Assembly (NCBI GenBank): GCA_964019335.1
Contig: OZ025737.1
Span: forward strand, 341,971 to 405,970
Direction of reading: 5' to 3'
Origin: Diplonema japonicum
Lineage: Eukaryota; Euglenozoa; Diplonemea; Diplonemida; Diplonemidae
DNA: 64,000 nt
Made by a program: the position numbers and the translations under genes. Below the pieces are notes generated by a model. It saw nothing but the letters and a program-made list of their open reading frames with translations. It did no database searches and had not been told where the DNA came from. This document shows positions 32,763-43,778 of the stretch, piece after piece (the first letter of the stretch is position 1; every line of letters begins with the position of its first letter).

Positions 32763-34808
32763 ATGCATCAGTCGCCGCAGAAGAAGAGATCCGCTTTTCA
32801 GAAGCTCCCCGAATTACTGCCAAAGCCATTATCGACTGAGATCTTGCCGAGGCCCCCTAATGCCAGTGTAACCAAGCAGCTCTTACAGAACAGGTTGGAC
32901 AGGCAGAAGCTGCGCGATTCCATTTTAAGGTACTCCCCACACGAGGTGTTCCGGGAGTGCATCAATGTTTTTGCGCGGAGCCCCAGCAAGTATGGTCCAC
33001 TATGGAAGTTGATGCAAGCAGAACAGGACCGAGTTGTGACTGAGGGGGTAGGGAGCAGGGAGATGGGTGGTTGCCTTTGGAGTTCCCTCACAGATGCATA
33101 TCATGACTACAAGCGCGAGGTAGATGACAAGAAGCAGCGGCAGTATCTGGAGCAGAAACTGAGTACCCTCACTGACGAATTCGCAGAGATGCGGGATAAA
33201 GAAGCAGATATTATTGAAGAAAGGGATGGCTTGCTTGCAATCACCATCTCCCTGCGGCAGACAGTGACCGACATGAAGTACGACATGAACGGAGTCGAGG
33301 CAGAGGTATCGAAGTTAAGGTCCGAGCTCGTCCGTACGCAGAGCAAGAACATGCAGCTGCAGACCGTCAACGAAGCTTACGCAGAGGCAGACGATAAGAA
33401 GGTAGGCCAGAAGCACATGAAGCTCCTGAAGGAGATCGAGGAACTGCAAAAAGAACTTAAAGCCAATGCAGAAAAGTTAGAGGCCTTCAAATTGGAGCGG
33501 GACAAGTGTATGGAGGAGTGGACAGGGTTGAATGCAGATTGTGCTGATTTGAAGCTCGCGCTCGAAGAAAAGGAGCGCATCATACGGCGGGGCAATGCGG
33601 AGATAAAAGCAATGTCAGACGAGCGTGATGCGCTGAGTTCGAAGCTATCCTCACGTGATAAAAGCCAAAGCACAAAGAACGCGAAAGAAGAGTGCGACGA
33701 CAGCGAATACACAGTGCAGTGGTTTATAGGCAAAGGAAATGGGCTGCACGTCCCGCGGTATCTACGGTGGCATGGGAAACTGAGGAACAGGCTGATCAAG
33801 AAAGGTGACCTAGAGCGCGTTATCAACGACGTGTGGAAGTCGAAGATGGCACACGAGGTGAGCAACGGGTCCATCAGCCTCTCTGATTTTTTCAGCATTT
33901 ATATCAACGACAAGTTCCCACACGACGCACAGCGAAGGGCCGAGCAGGCGTACTCTCTAGTCTACAGTGCTGAAAGGTTCAAGTCAGATGCTGATTGTGA
34001 GCTCTTTCTTGCAATCTTAAGAGGAGAAGTTCCAGAACAGGTGTGGCTCGATCAGCTGGACCTACTCGCCGCTGTGCGTAGTGCTTTTGAAGACAGGGAC
34101 TATAAACTGAATGGCAAACAGACGGGAATCTTGAGCCAAGACGCCATAAAAGAGAGTTTGTCGCAGACAGTGCCCATGCTGTCAAGCTGGCGCTACCAAG
34201 CGCTGTGCGAGGCACTTAAGGAAGACGAGCTGAGCGATGAAGTGCAATACGCGAAGTTGTTCGTCTCAGATAGAAATGGCAATCAGGGCGCCTTCGTGGA
34301 GGAGTTACGTGATCAACATCTGCACTCCATCCAAGCGTACATCGCAGACATCTGTGAGGCTGTCCACGACAAAGCGACGGACGAGCATGTCACGTGGCCC
34401 ACTATCAAAGAAGCGTGGCTCCGCTTGGACCCTGCTGTGGAACAGGGGCTAGATTCGATCTTGTTCTCCATCAGCAGGGCAGCTAAGTACCCTCCACCAA
34501 ACAGTGATGCCGCACACGAACTGTTGATTGCGTTTTCTGATTTTCAGAGCACCTTTGAAAAGGTATTCGTTCGGCGGATGGGCACCGACCCCACTGGTGG
34601 CGACACTAAATGGAACCCCGCTACCTTCTATGACAGCTCCGACAGCAGCTCGAGCACTGAGAGCGTAATCGTCGTCGACTCCCCAGAACCAGAAGAGCCC
34701 CCTAAGAAAAGTCTGCAAGTAATGAAGACGCTGTCGCAGAGTAAGAAAAAAGACATGTCCAAATCGTCCCTGCGCTTTAGAAAAACATCGAAATTGATCA
34801 AGAAATAG
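32763..34808 (+). CDS. Coiled-coil protein with TSNAXIP1-like N-terminal region (681 aa)
   Basis: The region around residues 50-125 (FRECINVFARSPSKYGPLWK, then YHDYKREVDDKKQRQYLEQ) resembles the N-terminal domain of translin-associated factor X-interacting protein 1, found in ciliary proteins. A coiled coil covers ~120-305. A helical C-terminal half follows, then a Ser/Glu-rich segment (YDSSDSSSSTESVIVVDSPE) and a basic tail. The acceptor CATACAG ends at 32759, 3 nt before the ATG. A ciliary role is inference from weak similarity and neighbours such as the tektin. Confidence 0.65.
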   Translation: MHQSPQKKRSAFQKLPELLPKPLSTEILPRPPNASVTKQLLQNRLDRQKLRDSILRYSPHEVFRECINVFARSPSKYGPLWKLMQAEQDRVVTEGVGSREMGGCLWSSLTDAYHDYKREVDDKKQRQYLEQKLSTLTDEFAEMRDKEADIIEERDGLLAITISLRQTVTDMKYDMNGVEAEVSKLRSELVRTQSKNMQLQTVNEAYAEADDKKVGQKHMKLLKEIEELQKELKANAEKLEAFKLERDKCMEEWTGLNADCADLKLALEEKERIIRRGNAEIKAMSDERDALSSKLSSRDKSQSTKNAKEECDDSEYTVQWFIGKGNGLHVPRYLRWHGKLRNRLIKKGDLERVINDVWKSKMAHEVSNGSISLSDFFSIYINDKFPHDAQRRAEQAYSLVYSAERFKSDADCELFLAILRGEVPEQVWLDQLDLLAAVRSAFEDRDYKLNGKQTGILSQDAIKESLSQTVPMLSSWRYQALCEALKEDELSDEVQYAKLFVSDRNGNQGAFVEELRDQHLHSIQAYIADICEAVHDKATDEHVTWPTIKEAWLRLDPAVEQGLDSILFSISRAAKYPPPNSDAAHELLIAFSDFQSTFEKVFVRRMGTDPTGGDTKWNPATFYDSSDSSSSTESVIVVDSPEPEEPPKKSLQVMKTLSQSKKKDMSKSSLRFRKTSKLIKK

Positions 34809-34897
34809 TGATTACTTACGTAACACAGGTTACTGTCTTCTTTATCTTTTGCATTGCCTGTTTTTCTTGAGTTAAAATAAATATACCACCATCAGGC

Positions 34898-36728
34898 ATG
34901 GCGGCAGATGATGACGTGCCACCAGCGGTGGCCACTCTCAGCGCTGAGCTGTCTGGACTGACACTGCTTGAGAAAACGACCGACAGTGCCATTGATAAAA
35001 GGATCAATGAAAGGTATGCAGAATCTTTACATATTTATTGTACTCAGCTTGAAGAGGTTGACCAAGCAACTTGACAAGGCAAAGGAGCACCAGAGCGAGG
35101 GGAAGCGACTTTTCCGTGAGGTGCAAGATATTGAAGAAAGATCTGCGATACTGCAGCAGGAGAATGAAGGTTTGATTCTCTCGAAATATCTGACAGAAAA
35201 TGATGAGAAACGCAAGAGCGACGACAGTGAGGATAAAAAGGAATGCGAACAGGAGGAACCTGCTGTGCCAGTTCAGAGAGAGATATTTAAGCAAGAAGAG
35301 CCAAATGAAGAGGTCCCACTACCTGCTGTGGAAGACGATGCAACTAAGAGCGAGTCAGTCCCTGAAGGCGACCCAACCCCCGAAGCGGACACTGATAGTG
35401 CGACTCCAAAGATTGCGAGAAGAGCAAGCGTGACGGTGCGCTCCCCTACCGAAGCCGACATCGTTGATTTCACCCAAGATCTGAAAAAGCCCAAACGTCC
35501 TTCATCAGTAGACAGCAGAAGGAGGTCTAGTTCAGGCTCCCGGTACAGCAACGTCATGCCTAGATATATGCAGCCCTTGAAGCCTACGTCGTTTTTGCGT
35601 TCAACTGAGAAGCCTCTCGACCCTGTGCTAAGCCAGCACACGAAAATGATATCGTCCAACGGCTACGCCAAAGTGCAGCCCCGTTTGTATGATGAAAGAA
35701 AAGAGATCAAGAAGAAGCCGAATGAGCCTCGTCCCAAGAAACCCAAGGATAGAGAGCTTATGGAACACAAGATTCTTAAAAGCAAGCTGGGTTACAACCG
35801 TGTCAAGTCTCGCCTGTTCGAGAACACTTACGGCCTCTCCGATGTGGGCTCCAATCCTATGCCTGCCCCAATTGTGCGTCGCAGCTCGACACCGGTGCAC
35901 AGAGGCAGGTCCCCATCATTGTCGCGGGTTGCGACACCCAGGAGGAGCTCCACGCCCGTCCCTGTGGTCCCTATTGGGTTCGTACCAACACAGGTCGCAA
36001 ACAAGGTATCTACCCCCCTACATACATTACCCAACAGTCTCCGCTGAAGTACCGTGCCAAAAGGTTAAAGGGCTGCACCCAGGCAGCACGCACTGCGGCA
36101 GAGGGCAGCGCCTGCTGGGAAGAAGTTGAGTCCCTGTTGAAGTTAGCTTCTGCAAATGAAGTAGATGGTGATTATGAAGCAGCAGAGAAGCTGCATCTTG
36201 AAGTGCTCAGGATCAGGAGGACCGTCTTGGGGGGAGACCACATAACGGTATGCCACTAGCACCACAGAGCACTGACAGGTGGCGAACTCCTTCACGGGAC
36301 TTGCAATGCTTTGTGAGGTTGGAAAGAGGTGGACCGCTTGTGAGATGTACTGCAGAGAAGCGATCCAAGCGGTTGAAAGACTGTGTCCCGACAAGGTAAA
36401 GACCATAAAGCTGAAGCTGCGCCAAGGCATGTGCATTGCACAGATGGCAAAGTACGAAGAAGGCGAAACATTTTTAAGGGAGATCCTGAATGAAATTCAA
36501 GCCATGTACCCCACAGACCACACTACCACATGCACCGCCCGCCACTGGCTGGCCCACTGCATCAACGCTCAGAGCAGGGAATCGGAAGCTGCGGAACTGC
36601 AAAAGTTGAACCTTGTGCTCGGCTTTGCAGAACCGGGTGTCGCCAGAAAGGGGAGCGCTGTGAGGTCGGGGTCCGTGCAGTCTATTGGCAACATTACGCC
36701 CGTGAAGAGCAGGCGTTTGAGTGTGTAG
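34898..36728 (+). CDS. TPR (kinesin-light-chain-like) repeat protein with disordered basic linker (577 aa), three introns
   Basis: Four exons: 34898-35013, 35048-36005, 36038-36247 and 36279-36728. The introns are 34, 32 and 31 nt, each beginning GTATG or GTATC, and the joins keep frame exactly. An N-terminal coiled coil (~40-80) is followed by an acidic then basic low-complexity region, and by three TPR-type units at the C-terminus (AAEKLHLEVLRIRRTVLGGD, CEMYCREAIQAVERLCPD, GETFLREILNEIQAMYPTD) in the spacing of kinesin-light-chain TPRs. Likely a scaffold binding protein partners. The acceptor CCATCAG ends at 34895. Confidence 0.75.
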
Positions 36729-36797
36729 ACATTTAGATTAGTAGTTATTGTATTCAGATTTTCTTCTTGAGATCAATGCTAAATATTCTCTGCAGGA

Positions 36798-38720
36798 ATG
36801 ATGCGTAGCCATGGCAACCACATTGTTTGCAAGGTGAGACACAACTCAGAAAACGGAGGCTTCACAGTATTGTCTCCTGAGAAACCTGAAGGGGACAGAG
36901 GGGTGGGCGAGGTTGAAGTGAAGAAGAGGCGGCCGTGTAAACGAGTGGAACTAGAATTCTCAAAGACAGCTCCAGTTACTCAACGGGGTGATGTGGAGGA
37001 GCAGCACCGTCCAAACACTGCGCAGTGCAGGGCGCGGAAATTGATAGAGAGTGCGCAGCTATATGAGGAGAACTTGCAGTCAGCTGCACCGTGTGTTCTG
37101 TCTGTTGAGGCAGTAGAAACCCTCCGCAAAGACTTATTGCACTTGCAAATAGACGAGGGCACCAATACAATCTCTTTGTCAAGAGCAGAAATTGAGGCAA
37201 TTAAGAACCCCGAGACGCTGGAGTTCCTTGCTGCACGTCCTGGCTTCTCGAAGTATGTGACTGGGACCACTGAGCAGTGGATGCCTTGCAACGTCTTCAT
37301 CACCTCCCTCGATGACGAAGGGCGCCCGTCGGAAGCGTCGATAGATGATGACGTAATCACTTACTCTGTCACCAGCTCCTGTCCACCTACCCCTCTCTAC
37401 ACGCCAGTGTCACAGCCTTCTGTACCAGCCACGCTTGTACATGCACCTGCGCCTGAGCCAAAGCCCGCGAAGAAGTGCTCGTTCATGAAAGAGACAGCCT
37501 CTTCGACCCGCAGGCGGCGCAACCTCTTACAGGAGAAGGAAGACATGCTAAATGAGGAAACAGAAGTCATAGAAGAAATCATCGAGTGCATACCAGAGCC
37601 GAACAAGAAGACCACAGTAAAGAAAGACGTGGCCCTGCAGCTCTCTCAGCGAAGGACGCTGACGGAAACTGAAGAAGAACAGGTGGAGGCTATCCTTCAA
37701 GATGCGAGGTACGATACGGAGGACGTTAAAGTAATCGAAGGAGAGGGGTACACCCTCAATGCAGAAGATCAGAAAGCTGAAATTGAGATTGTTGCTAAGC
37801 TTCAAGAGTTGCGTCCGGATTTGTGTATTAACGAGATGCTACAAAAAGAGGAGGATACACCAGATGTGAAGTATGCAACAGTGAGAGAGAGCGACAGAGA
37901 TGCTTTGATACAGAAGGCGAGGGAGGAGTCGCTGGCGCTACGAGCACCCAAGGACTACCTTTCAGATCAGAAGCAAGAGCGACAACGGAGGCAGGAACTG
38001 GCGTCTGTCAATGAGAGACTTTCGCAACATTTCGAAGCAAAGGCCGACGAGGAAGTGAATATCAAGATGCAGTTGGAGTACAGCAACGACGAAGTGAGTA
38101 GTCGTCTGTCTGGTGATGTGCTAAAGAAGCTGCTGCAGGATGCGGCACGCGAACAAGGCGCCGTGCTGGGTTCGATGGAAGATGACCCCCCTAACGCCAG
38201 TGCTACGGAACCTACAAGGAGAGCCTATGTTGATCCTCATTGCATTAACGAGGGGGGTGCAGAGATGCACCCTGAGCACAGTACCTACGACACCATGATT
38301 GAGGATGAGCCTGTTGATCCTTCTTTGCTGTTCCCGAATGAGATGACTAGACAAGCCAGTCCAACGCCTGCTTCACCTTCCGTCTCAGCTGCCCCTTCTG
38401 AAAATTTGAGCCCTATTTTGGCTAGTTCTCAAGCTGCTCCACCAACTCCAAACACAGTAATTTCTATTTCAAGACCTGGGACTGCTGATCCGGTATGGTG
38501 TTAAATCTAATAATGCACTCAACAACAGGAACGCTCTTTGTTCTTAAATGGCGACTGGGGCCAGTTGCTGGAACGTAGATGCGACGGAATGCTTGAGCGA
38601 CCTGCAAGCAGGCTGTCCCAGCGAGCCAATACTTCGGAGCGGACGGGACCAACTCCGGAACCTGGCAGAGATGCGTGCCCTACACCACCGACACACAGGA
38701 TAGATAGATTAGTTCTGTGA
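36798..38720 (+). CDS. Acidic coiled-coil protein, unknown function (628 aa), one 36-nt intron
   Basis: Exons 36798-38492 and 38529-38720 join across GTATGG...ACAACAG. The protein has a basic N-terminus, a central Glu-rich helical region (~245-450) and a Pro/Ser/Ala-rich C-terminus. No domain is recognised. An acceptor CTCTGCAG ends at 36795. The final exon restores a 63-codon frame ending in TGA at 38720. Confidence 0.65.
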
Positions 38721-38776
38721 AAACAGATCTCTGTCACACACATGCACCTACACATACCACACTACAGGTTAAAAGT

Positions 38777-40278
38777 ATGGTGAACGTTGCTGAGAGGCCT
38801 AGAGAAAGGGCTTTGTCCCGAGACTGGACCAACCAAACCAATGCAATCTTGAATGATGCAAAAGCCACCAGAACTACATCCACGAAGCTGAGGGGACAGG
38901 CAACAGCAACCAGGAGAGCTATCGACAAGCAGACGAAGGAACAGCAAGCGACAGTCGACGATGCACTCAGGAAGAAAGTGGCCGATACGACTTGCTTAAA
39001 GAATAAGATCGAAAAAAGAATAACCGCCATACAAGCGGAGATGGACAAGCTCTGTTGTGCAAGGGATAGAGGAATGTCTATGGTCCTTGCGTTGGTCAAG
39101 CCTATCCACAAAACTGAGAACAGATTGCAGTTGCGAGAGAGGAGGCCTTCAAGAGAGAAGATATTCGACAAGGTAGAAAAGTCATTGGGGACAGAGCTTG
39201 AGGAACTGAGAAGGGCACACGCGCAGCTGGAAGGGTTAGTGAAGGAGGTATGTGGGAAGGCAATTGACAGGCTGAACACAGACTGATGCCCATATAGCTT
39301 TGATGAACGAGTGCAGACAAACACTCAGGTCAGATCACACTGACAAGACCCATTCTCTCAAACTGGACATGGCATGCTTAGACTTACCAGCCAAAGCTGT
39401 CTCAGAGATGACGCAGAAGGTATGCGCAACAGCGCGTGCAGCACCGCAGGTACCACATCTTCCGGGCATCGGGGACACAGCTCCAGCGTCCAAATCTACC
39501 ACACTGCCGTCGTTGTGGAGACAGAACACTGAGAGAAACATCAACGAAGCGTGCAAGGTGTGCTTGGAGCTCAATTCTATACCCCACAGCTTGAGCACGA
39601 AAGTTCGGATACGAGAAAGAAGATCATCAACATCATTCACCAAGTGGAAGAGGTGCGCCACGTGACTCACCTCCAGGTGCAAGAGGCACTGGGACATAAG
39701 GTTAAGCAGACGACGAACCTTCAAAACAAGTTGAACCAAAACCTCTTAGACATTAACACAGAGCTGAACTCCTTAGATGAACAGAAGCAGAACGTCCTAA
39801 GGGCCTTGCAAGCAAAAGAAGTTCCACTACAAATAGTGAAGGAGCGCTTGGCACTTCGTAAGACACGGCCCACTCGCGAGACAGTGCGAGATAGCGTAGA
39901 GGAGGCTCTAGAAAGCGAGCAAGTGAAGCTTTCTAATGCTATAAAACAGCTGCAAACAAAGCTGATGAACATTGACCAGGAGAGGGAACATCTTCTCCAA
40001 GCACAGCGACACATCGGGCAGGATATCAAAGACAAGGCATCGTCACTTTCAATTGACAAGAAATGTCTCGATCTAGATCAACAGTCTTCCAGCACCCTCG
40101 ATGCCTCTGTGAGGTCCGACCAGAGCAACAGGACACCACTCCAAGTATGCGGCCTTATGTGTAGCACCCACAGCAGAGATCACGAAACGCGCGTGCTGAA
40201 GATTTTCGTAAAGGTGGTCACATGCCACGTCCACCAGCAGGACACACATCAAGACCGCGGGGACCCCCCCTGGCATGA
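38777..40278 (+). CDS. Tektin-family axonemal filament protein (about 468 aa), at least three introns
   Basis: Exons 38777-39247, 39282-39557, 39590-40144 and 40174-40278; introns are 34, 32 and 29 nt. Two homologous rod halves each end in a tektin signature: QLRERRPSREKIFDKVEKSL in the first half, LRKTRPTRETVRDSVEEAL in the second. RPTRETVRD sits where tektins carry the RPNVELCRD nonapeptide. The order DKTHSLKLDMACLDL, TTLPSLWRQNTERNI and SLSIDKKCLDL is also tektin-like. Tektins are coiled-coil filaments inside doublet microtubules of cilia. A further in-frame 30-nt segment (39420-39449) has intron-like ends. The acceptor ends at 38767. Confidence 0.88.
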
Positions 40279-40452
40279 TTGCTTCCTTTATCTGTGTACA
40301 TTATACACGTTACTTTTCCAAGTAGCGATATTGGTTTTTCTTTGCCTGTATCAGCCCGTAGTTGACTTCCCTCTCTCTTCCTCTCTGCCGTTATCGACTC
40401 TAGAAAAGCCACATTGATCTCACTGCAAAGTCACACAGGGGCATGAAGTAAG

Positions 40453-42157
40453 ATGTCCTTTGCCCCGAAGAAAAAAGCAAGATCCGGTAGCACAACACCA
40501 AGACACCGGGTGCCAAATATAAAGGGACCCTTGAAGAGCAAGCAGGGCGCGAACGTGCCAAATGTCAAAAGTGCGGTTGAAGACTACTCCAGGTGGCCAA
40601 TGTTAGGCTCCGATGGTCCGATGCCGGTGTGTTGGCTGTGCGGCGATGAATGCGGGAACTTTGGATGGCAGAACATGCCACCTGAACTTAGCACATCTTC
40701 TGGGGCTGCCTTGAACTACTACACTCTCTGTCGTGTGTGCACTACGGCCGTTTCTCAGCATGACTGCACCAATGCACAAGTGATCTCGGAAGGCCGAGCG
40801 GGAGGGCACTCTGATGCATTTATCACATTTCTGCGAGAGTACAAAGTACTGCTTGAATTAATTGCTGTAGAGAAGGCTAGAGTGGCAAGTGTGACGGCAC
40901 GGAAGGGCAATAGTGTCTGCCATGACTTAAGCACATTGAGAAGGCTGTTGTCATGTGTGGACATGGCCCTTTCTACCTACGGCCTTACGACAAGGGAAAA
41001 GGGCTTGCTGGGCGTTGAGCTTAGTAACTTGCAGGAGCAGACAGAAATCGTGAATAATAGCAAGTTCAACACCAAGTTAACATTGCCTAGTTCTCTAGGC
41101 GATGGCAAGGATCGTGATGCGCTGCTGCAGACACCAACGTCAGTCCTGCCAGAAGATCCTGCGTTCTATGCTCAGACACATAGGGGACTCGCGTGGGACA
41201 GCAGGTCCGTGTCAGGTAATGCAATACACACCCCGATGCCGAGTGTGGCACCGAGTGCTTCTCATAACTCCGTGCAGCTAGACATCGAGTTCACAATGCA
41301 GCTTCAAGACGAGATGAAACGCCTGCAGCAAAGCAACAGCGATGCACTTCAAAAATTGTCTGTTCTTAATATGCAGCACAAGGAGCTGTCCGCTGCTCAC
41401 GAGGTGTCGCTGCAAAGTATTGTAGCATTGAAACAAGAACGTGAGATCATGCTTGCGCGTGAGGCTGAGCTTGTTCGGAAGTGCCAGGATCTTACTGGAG
41501 AACTGGCTGGCCAGAAGAAGCAACACCCTCATGAGACGGAGCGGACAATAATCGATTTGCGACAGCGGCTTCTTGAGACCGAAGCGGAGCTGCTGAAGAG
41601 ACCTGAGGCAAGCAACGAGATCAAGCAGTCGCAAGAAGCAAGATGGCAGGCCGTTGAAGAAGCAAAACAACTGCGATACATGAACACAAAGATTGGCGAA
41701 AGACTGCATCACGTTGAGGAACAGCTGTACAACACACGAAGGGAGTCGCGCTCGAAATCGCCTATGGATGCACCCATGAAGGCACTACTGTCGAGCGAGA
41801 TGAGTCTCCTCTCTAGTGCAGACCACTGGGATGTGCAGGTATGCACACTGCATTCCAGTACCGCATTCTTAAAGGAGCACAAGGTGTCTTCGCCACCGCA
41901 GCCATCTTTTCACTATGCCGAAAACACAGTAAGCGCGAGCCCAGTGAGGTATGGAAGCAAACACAACAACCGTCACAAGGCGCGATGCACCTTCGCCCCG
42001 ACACGAATCGCGTGTGATCAGCCCGCGCATGAAGCAGGCCGGGCGCCAAGTGATGTGGGCTGATGCGTCGGGAAACATGGTATGCAGCACGACAATACCA
42101 TCACTGCAACAGGTATCTTTTGAGATGGACCCTGACGCTGAGAGGGAGGCTTTTTGA
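40453..42157 (+). CDS. Zinc-ribbon-like and coiled-coil protein, unknown (about 557 aa)
   Basis: Near residue 57 there is a Cys-x2-Cys...Cys-x2-Cys arrangement (CWLCGDECGNFGW, then YYTLCRVCTTAVSQHDC) that could bind zinc. Residues ~280-440 form a coiled coil. Exon 1 runs to 41948; a 31-nt intron 41949-41979 moves into the frame ending at 42157. Two other intron-like segments of 36 nt (41840-41875) and 33 nt (42079-42111) keep frame and may or may not be removed. The acceptor CACACAG ends at about 40439. No family recognised. Confidence 0.6.
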
Positions 42158-42248
42158 GACTAGACTAGACTATTTGTACTATGCGTTGTGTATATTTCGT
42201 ATTTTACCTGATTACAAACCCTCCTCACTTATTGCCAGTTACACGAGC

Positions 42249-42462
42249 ATGACGCATGAATCCAACGAGCTTCTAATGCTGGACAGGTTCGAGGCGCCTG
42301 ATACGTTTCTTGGCCCTGCGCAGTTGAAAACTCATGTTCCTCTCTTGACTTCCACTGATTATGGGGTCTCTAAAGCACGGCGACATTTCGTATGTCACCA
42401 AAGAAGTCCAAATGTCACAGGTGGCTGTCAGCACTCCTATGATCAGCAAAGCAATTACATAG
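42249..42462 (+). CDS. Small two-exon gene, 60-aa product, unknown
   Basis: Exon 1 (42249-42389) and exon 2 (42421-42462) join across a typical 31-nt intron (GTATGTCACC...TGTCACAG), giving 60 residues beginning MTHESNELLMLDRF and ending STPMISKAIT. A CCAG acceptor ends 10 nt before the ATG. Without splicing the frame runs into sequence overlapping the next gene's leader. The spacing (91 nt before, 64 nt after) matches other genes here. The size is reminiscent of microtubule inner proteins, but no family could be assigned. Confidence 0.5.
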
Positions 42463-42526
42463 TCTTTTTGTTTCTGTTTCATTACGTGAGTGAATCTACT
42501 GTATTGTCAACCACTTCAGGAACAGG

Positions 42527-43693
42527 ATGGCCTGCATAGAACTTACAGGCACGCACAACAGGGAGCTGCGGTATGGGTGTCTACCATGCAGAACGCTGTT
42601 CGGCACGCGCATTGAATGTGAGAAGCACCAGGAAGTGAATCAGTGTTGCCCCCAAGCCGTTCCTGTTACCTCAGCTGCGCCCTTGTCGGCCGCAGTACCT
42701 TCAACGCCCTCTGCGCTCGCTTCGCTGCCTGATGCGCAACTATCGAGCCCTGTACAAACAACAAAACCGCCGCATCTTGAACCATCAACCATCCCTCAAA
42801 ACAACACGTCACCAGTATCTCCTACCCCTCCCATCCCGGCATCGACACCCACCCCTGTTTCCTCACCGCCACCTGCCCCCGCCAAGCCAGAACCCGCTTC
42901 TCCAGCTCCGGCTGTTGCACCGGCTCCCGAAGCAACTCCAGAAAAGCTTGTGTGCAACACTAGCTTGCCTTCAGCACCTCCAGTACGAGAAGGAGTAAAG
43001 AACGATCAGAGTTGCGGGTTTATGGATTTGAACAAACACGCGCCATCCAAACGGTGGTGGGCACCAGGCTCTCCCATGCTTTTGAAAGAAGCTCTCACCA
43101 GTCACCTTGCAGAACCCGTAGTCGGCGATGTGGAGCCCCCTTTGGGTCCAGGCAAGCTCTCTATAATCATCACTGACGGTGGTGCGTGTTGCTGCAAGCT
43201 GTTGGGGTATCTTGAAAACGTTAAGGAGCCGTATGACTTATGGGAATGGGAAACTAACAGCTCAAAACTGGTGCAGCTTGAGCCAGAGATCCCCCCTGAG
43301 ATCTTTGTTCGTGTGCCGTTTGGGTGGCGTGATGGGACACCTATGGAGCTAGATGGATATGGGATTGTATTCGTGCCACCAAGTGGTTCAGCAGGAAATA
43401 TTATTTCTGTATCGACGCAGAGGCCAGAGCCTCTTATTGACACGAGCAAGACAAGTGTGTTGGAAGCTGAGGATATTTTCGAAAAGCAGGGCAGACATGT
43501 GGACAACGGAGGGGTCGAAACTAAAGACGGCTATTGCAAGACAACTGCCTTCGGGCTGACTAGCAAGAAGTCATTGGGCTTCAGCTACAGTAACGAACAG
43601 TGTAAGCTGAACGCGATATCACACCAGCTGGGTAGGGAGGACGCACGGCATGAGCAAGATCGTCAAGAGACCTTGGAGGCCTTCAGACGATAG
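42527..43693 (+). CDS. Zinc-finger-like, proline-rich protein, unknown (388 aa)
   Basis: The N-terminus (YGCLPCRTLFGTRIECEKHQ) has Cys-x2-Cys and a His spaced like a degenerate C2H2 finger. A Pro/Ala/Ser-rich stretch covers ~40-145. The folded C-terminal part contains KLSIIITDGGACCCKLLGYL and FVRVPFGWRDG, which I cannot assign to a family. The acceptor CACTTCAG ends at 42519, 7 nt before the ATG. Confidence 0.6.
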   Translation: MACIELTGTHNRELRYGCLPCRTLFGTRIECEKHQEVNQCCPQAVPVTSAAPLSAAVPSTPSALASLPDAQLSSPVQTTKPPHLEPSTIPQNNTSPVSPTPPIPASTPTPVSSPPPAPAKPEPASPAPAVAPAPEATPEKLVCNTSLPSAPPVREGVKNDQSCGFMDLNKHAPSKRWWAPGSPMLLKEALTSHLAEPVVGDVEPPLGPGKLSIIITDGGACCCKLLGYLENVKEPYDLWEWETNSSKLVQLEPEIPPEIFVRVPFGWRDGTPMELDGYGIVFVPPSGSAGNIISVSTQRPEPLIDTSKTSVLEAEDIFEKQGRHVDNGGVETKDGYCKTTAFGLTSKKSLGFSYSNEQCKLNAISHQLGREDARHEQDRQETLEAFRR

Positions 43694-43778
43694 TGATAGG
43701 ATTTTCTTAGGACTGTGGCACGGTCTGTTTGTTTGTCCCGTTTAGCCACTCGACCTCAAAACAGGTGAACGACATGAG

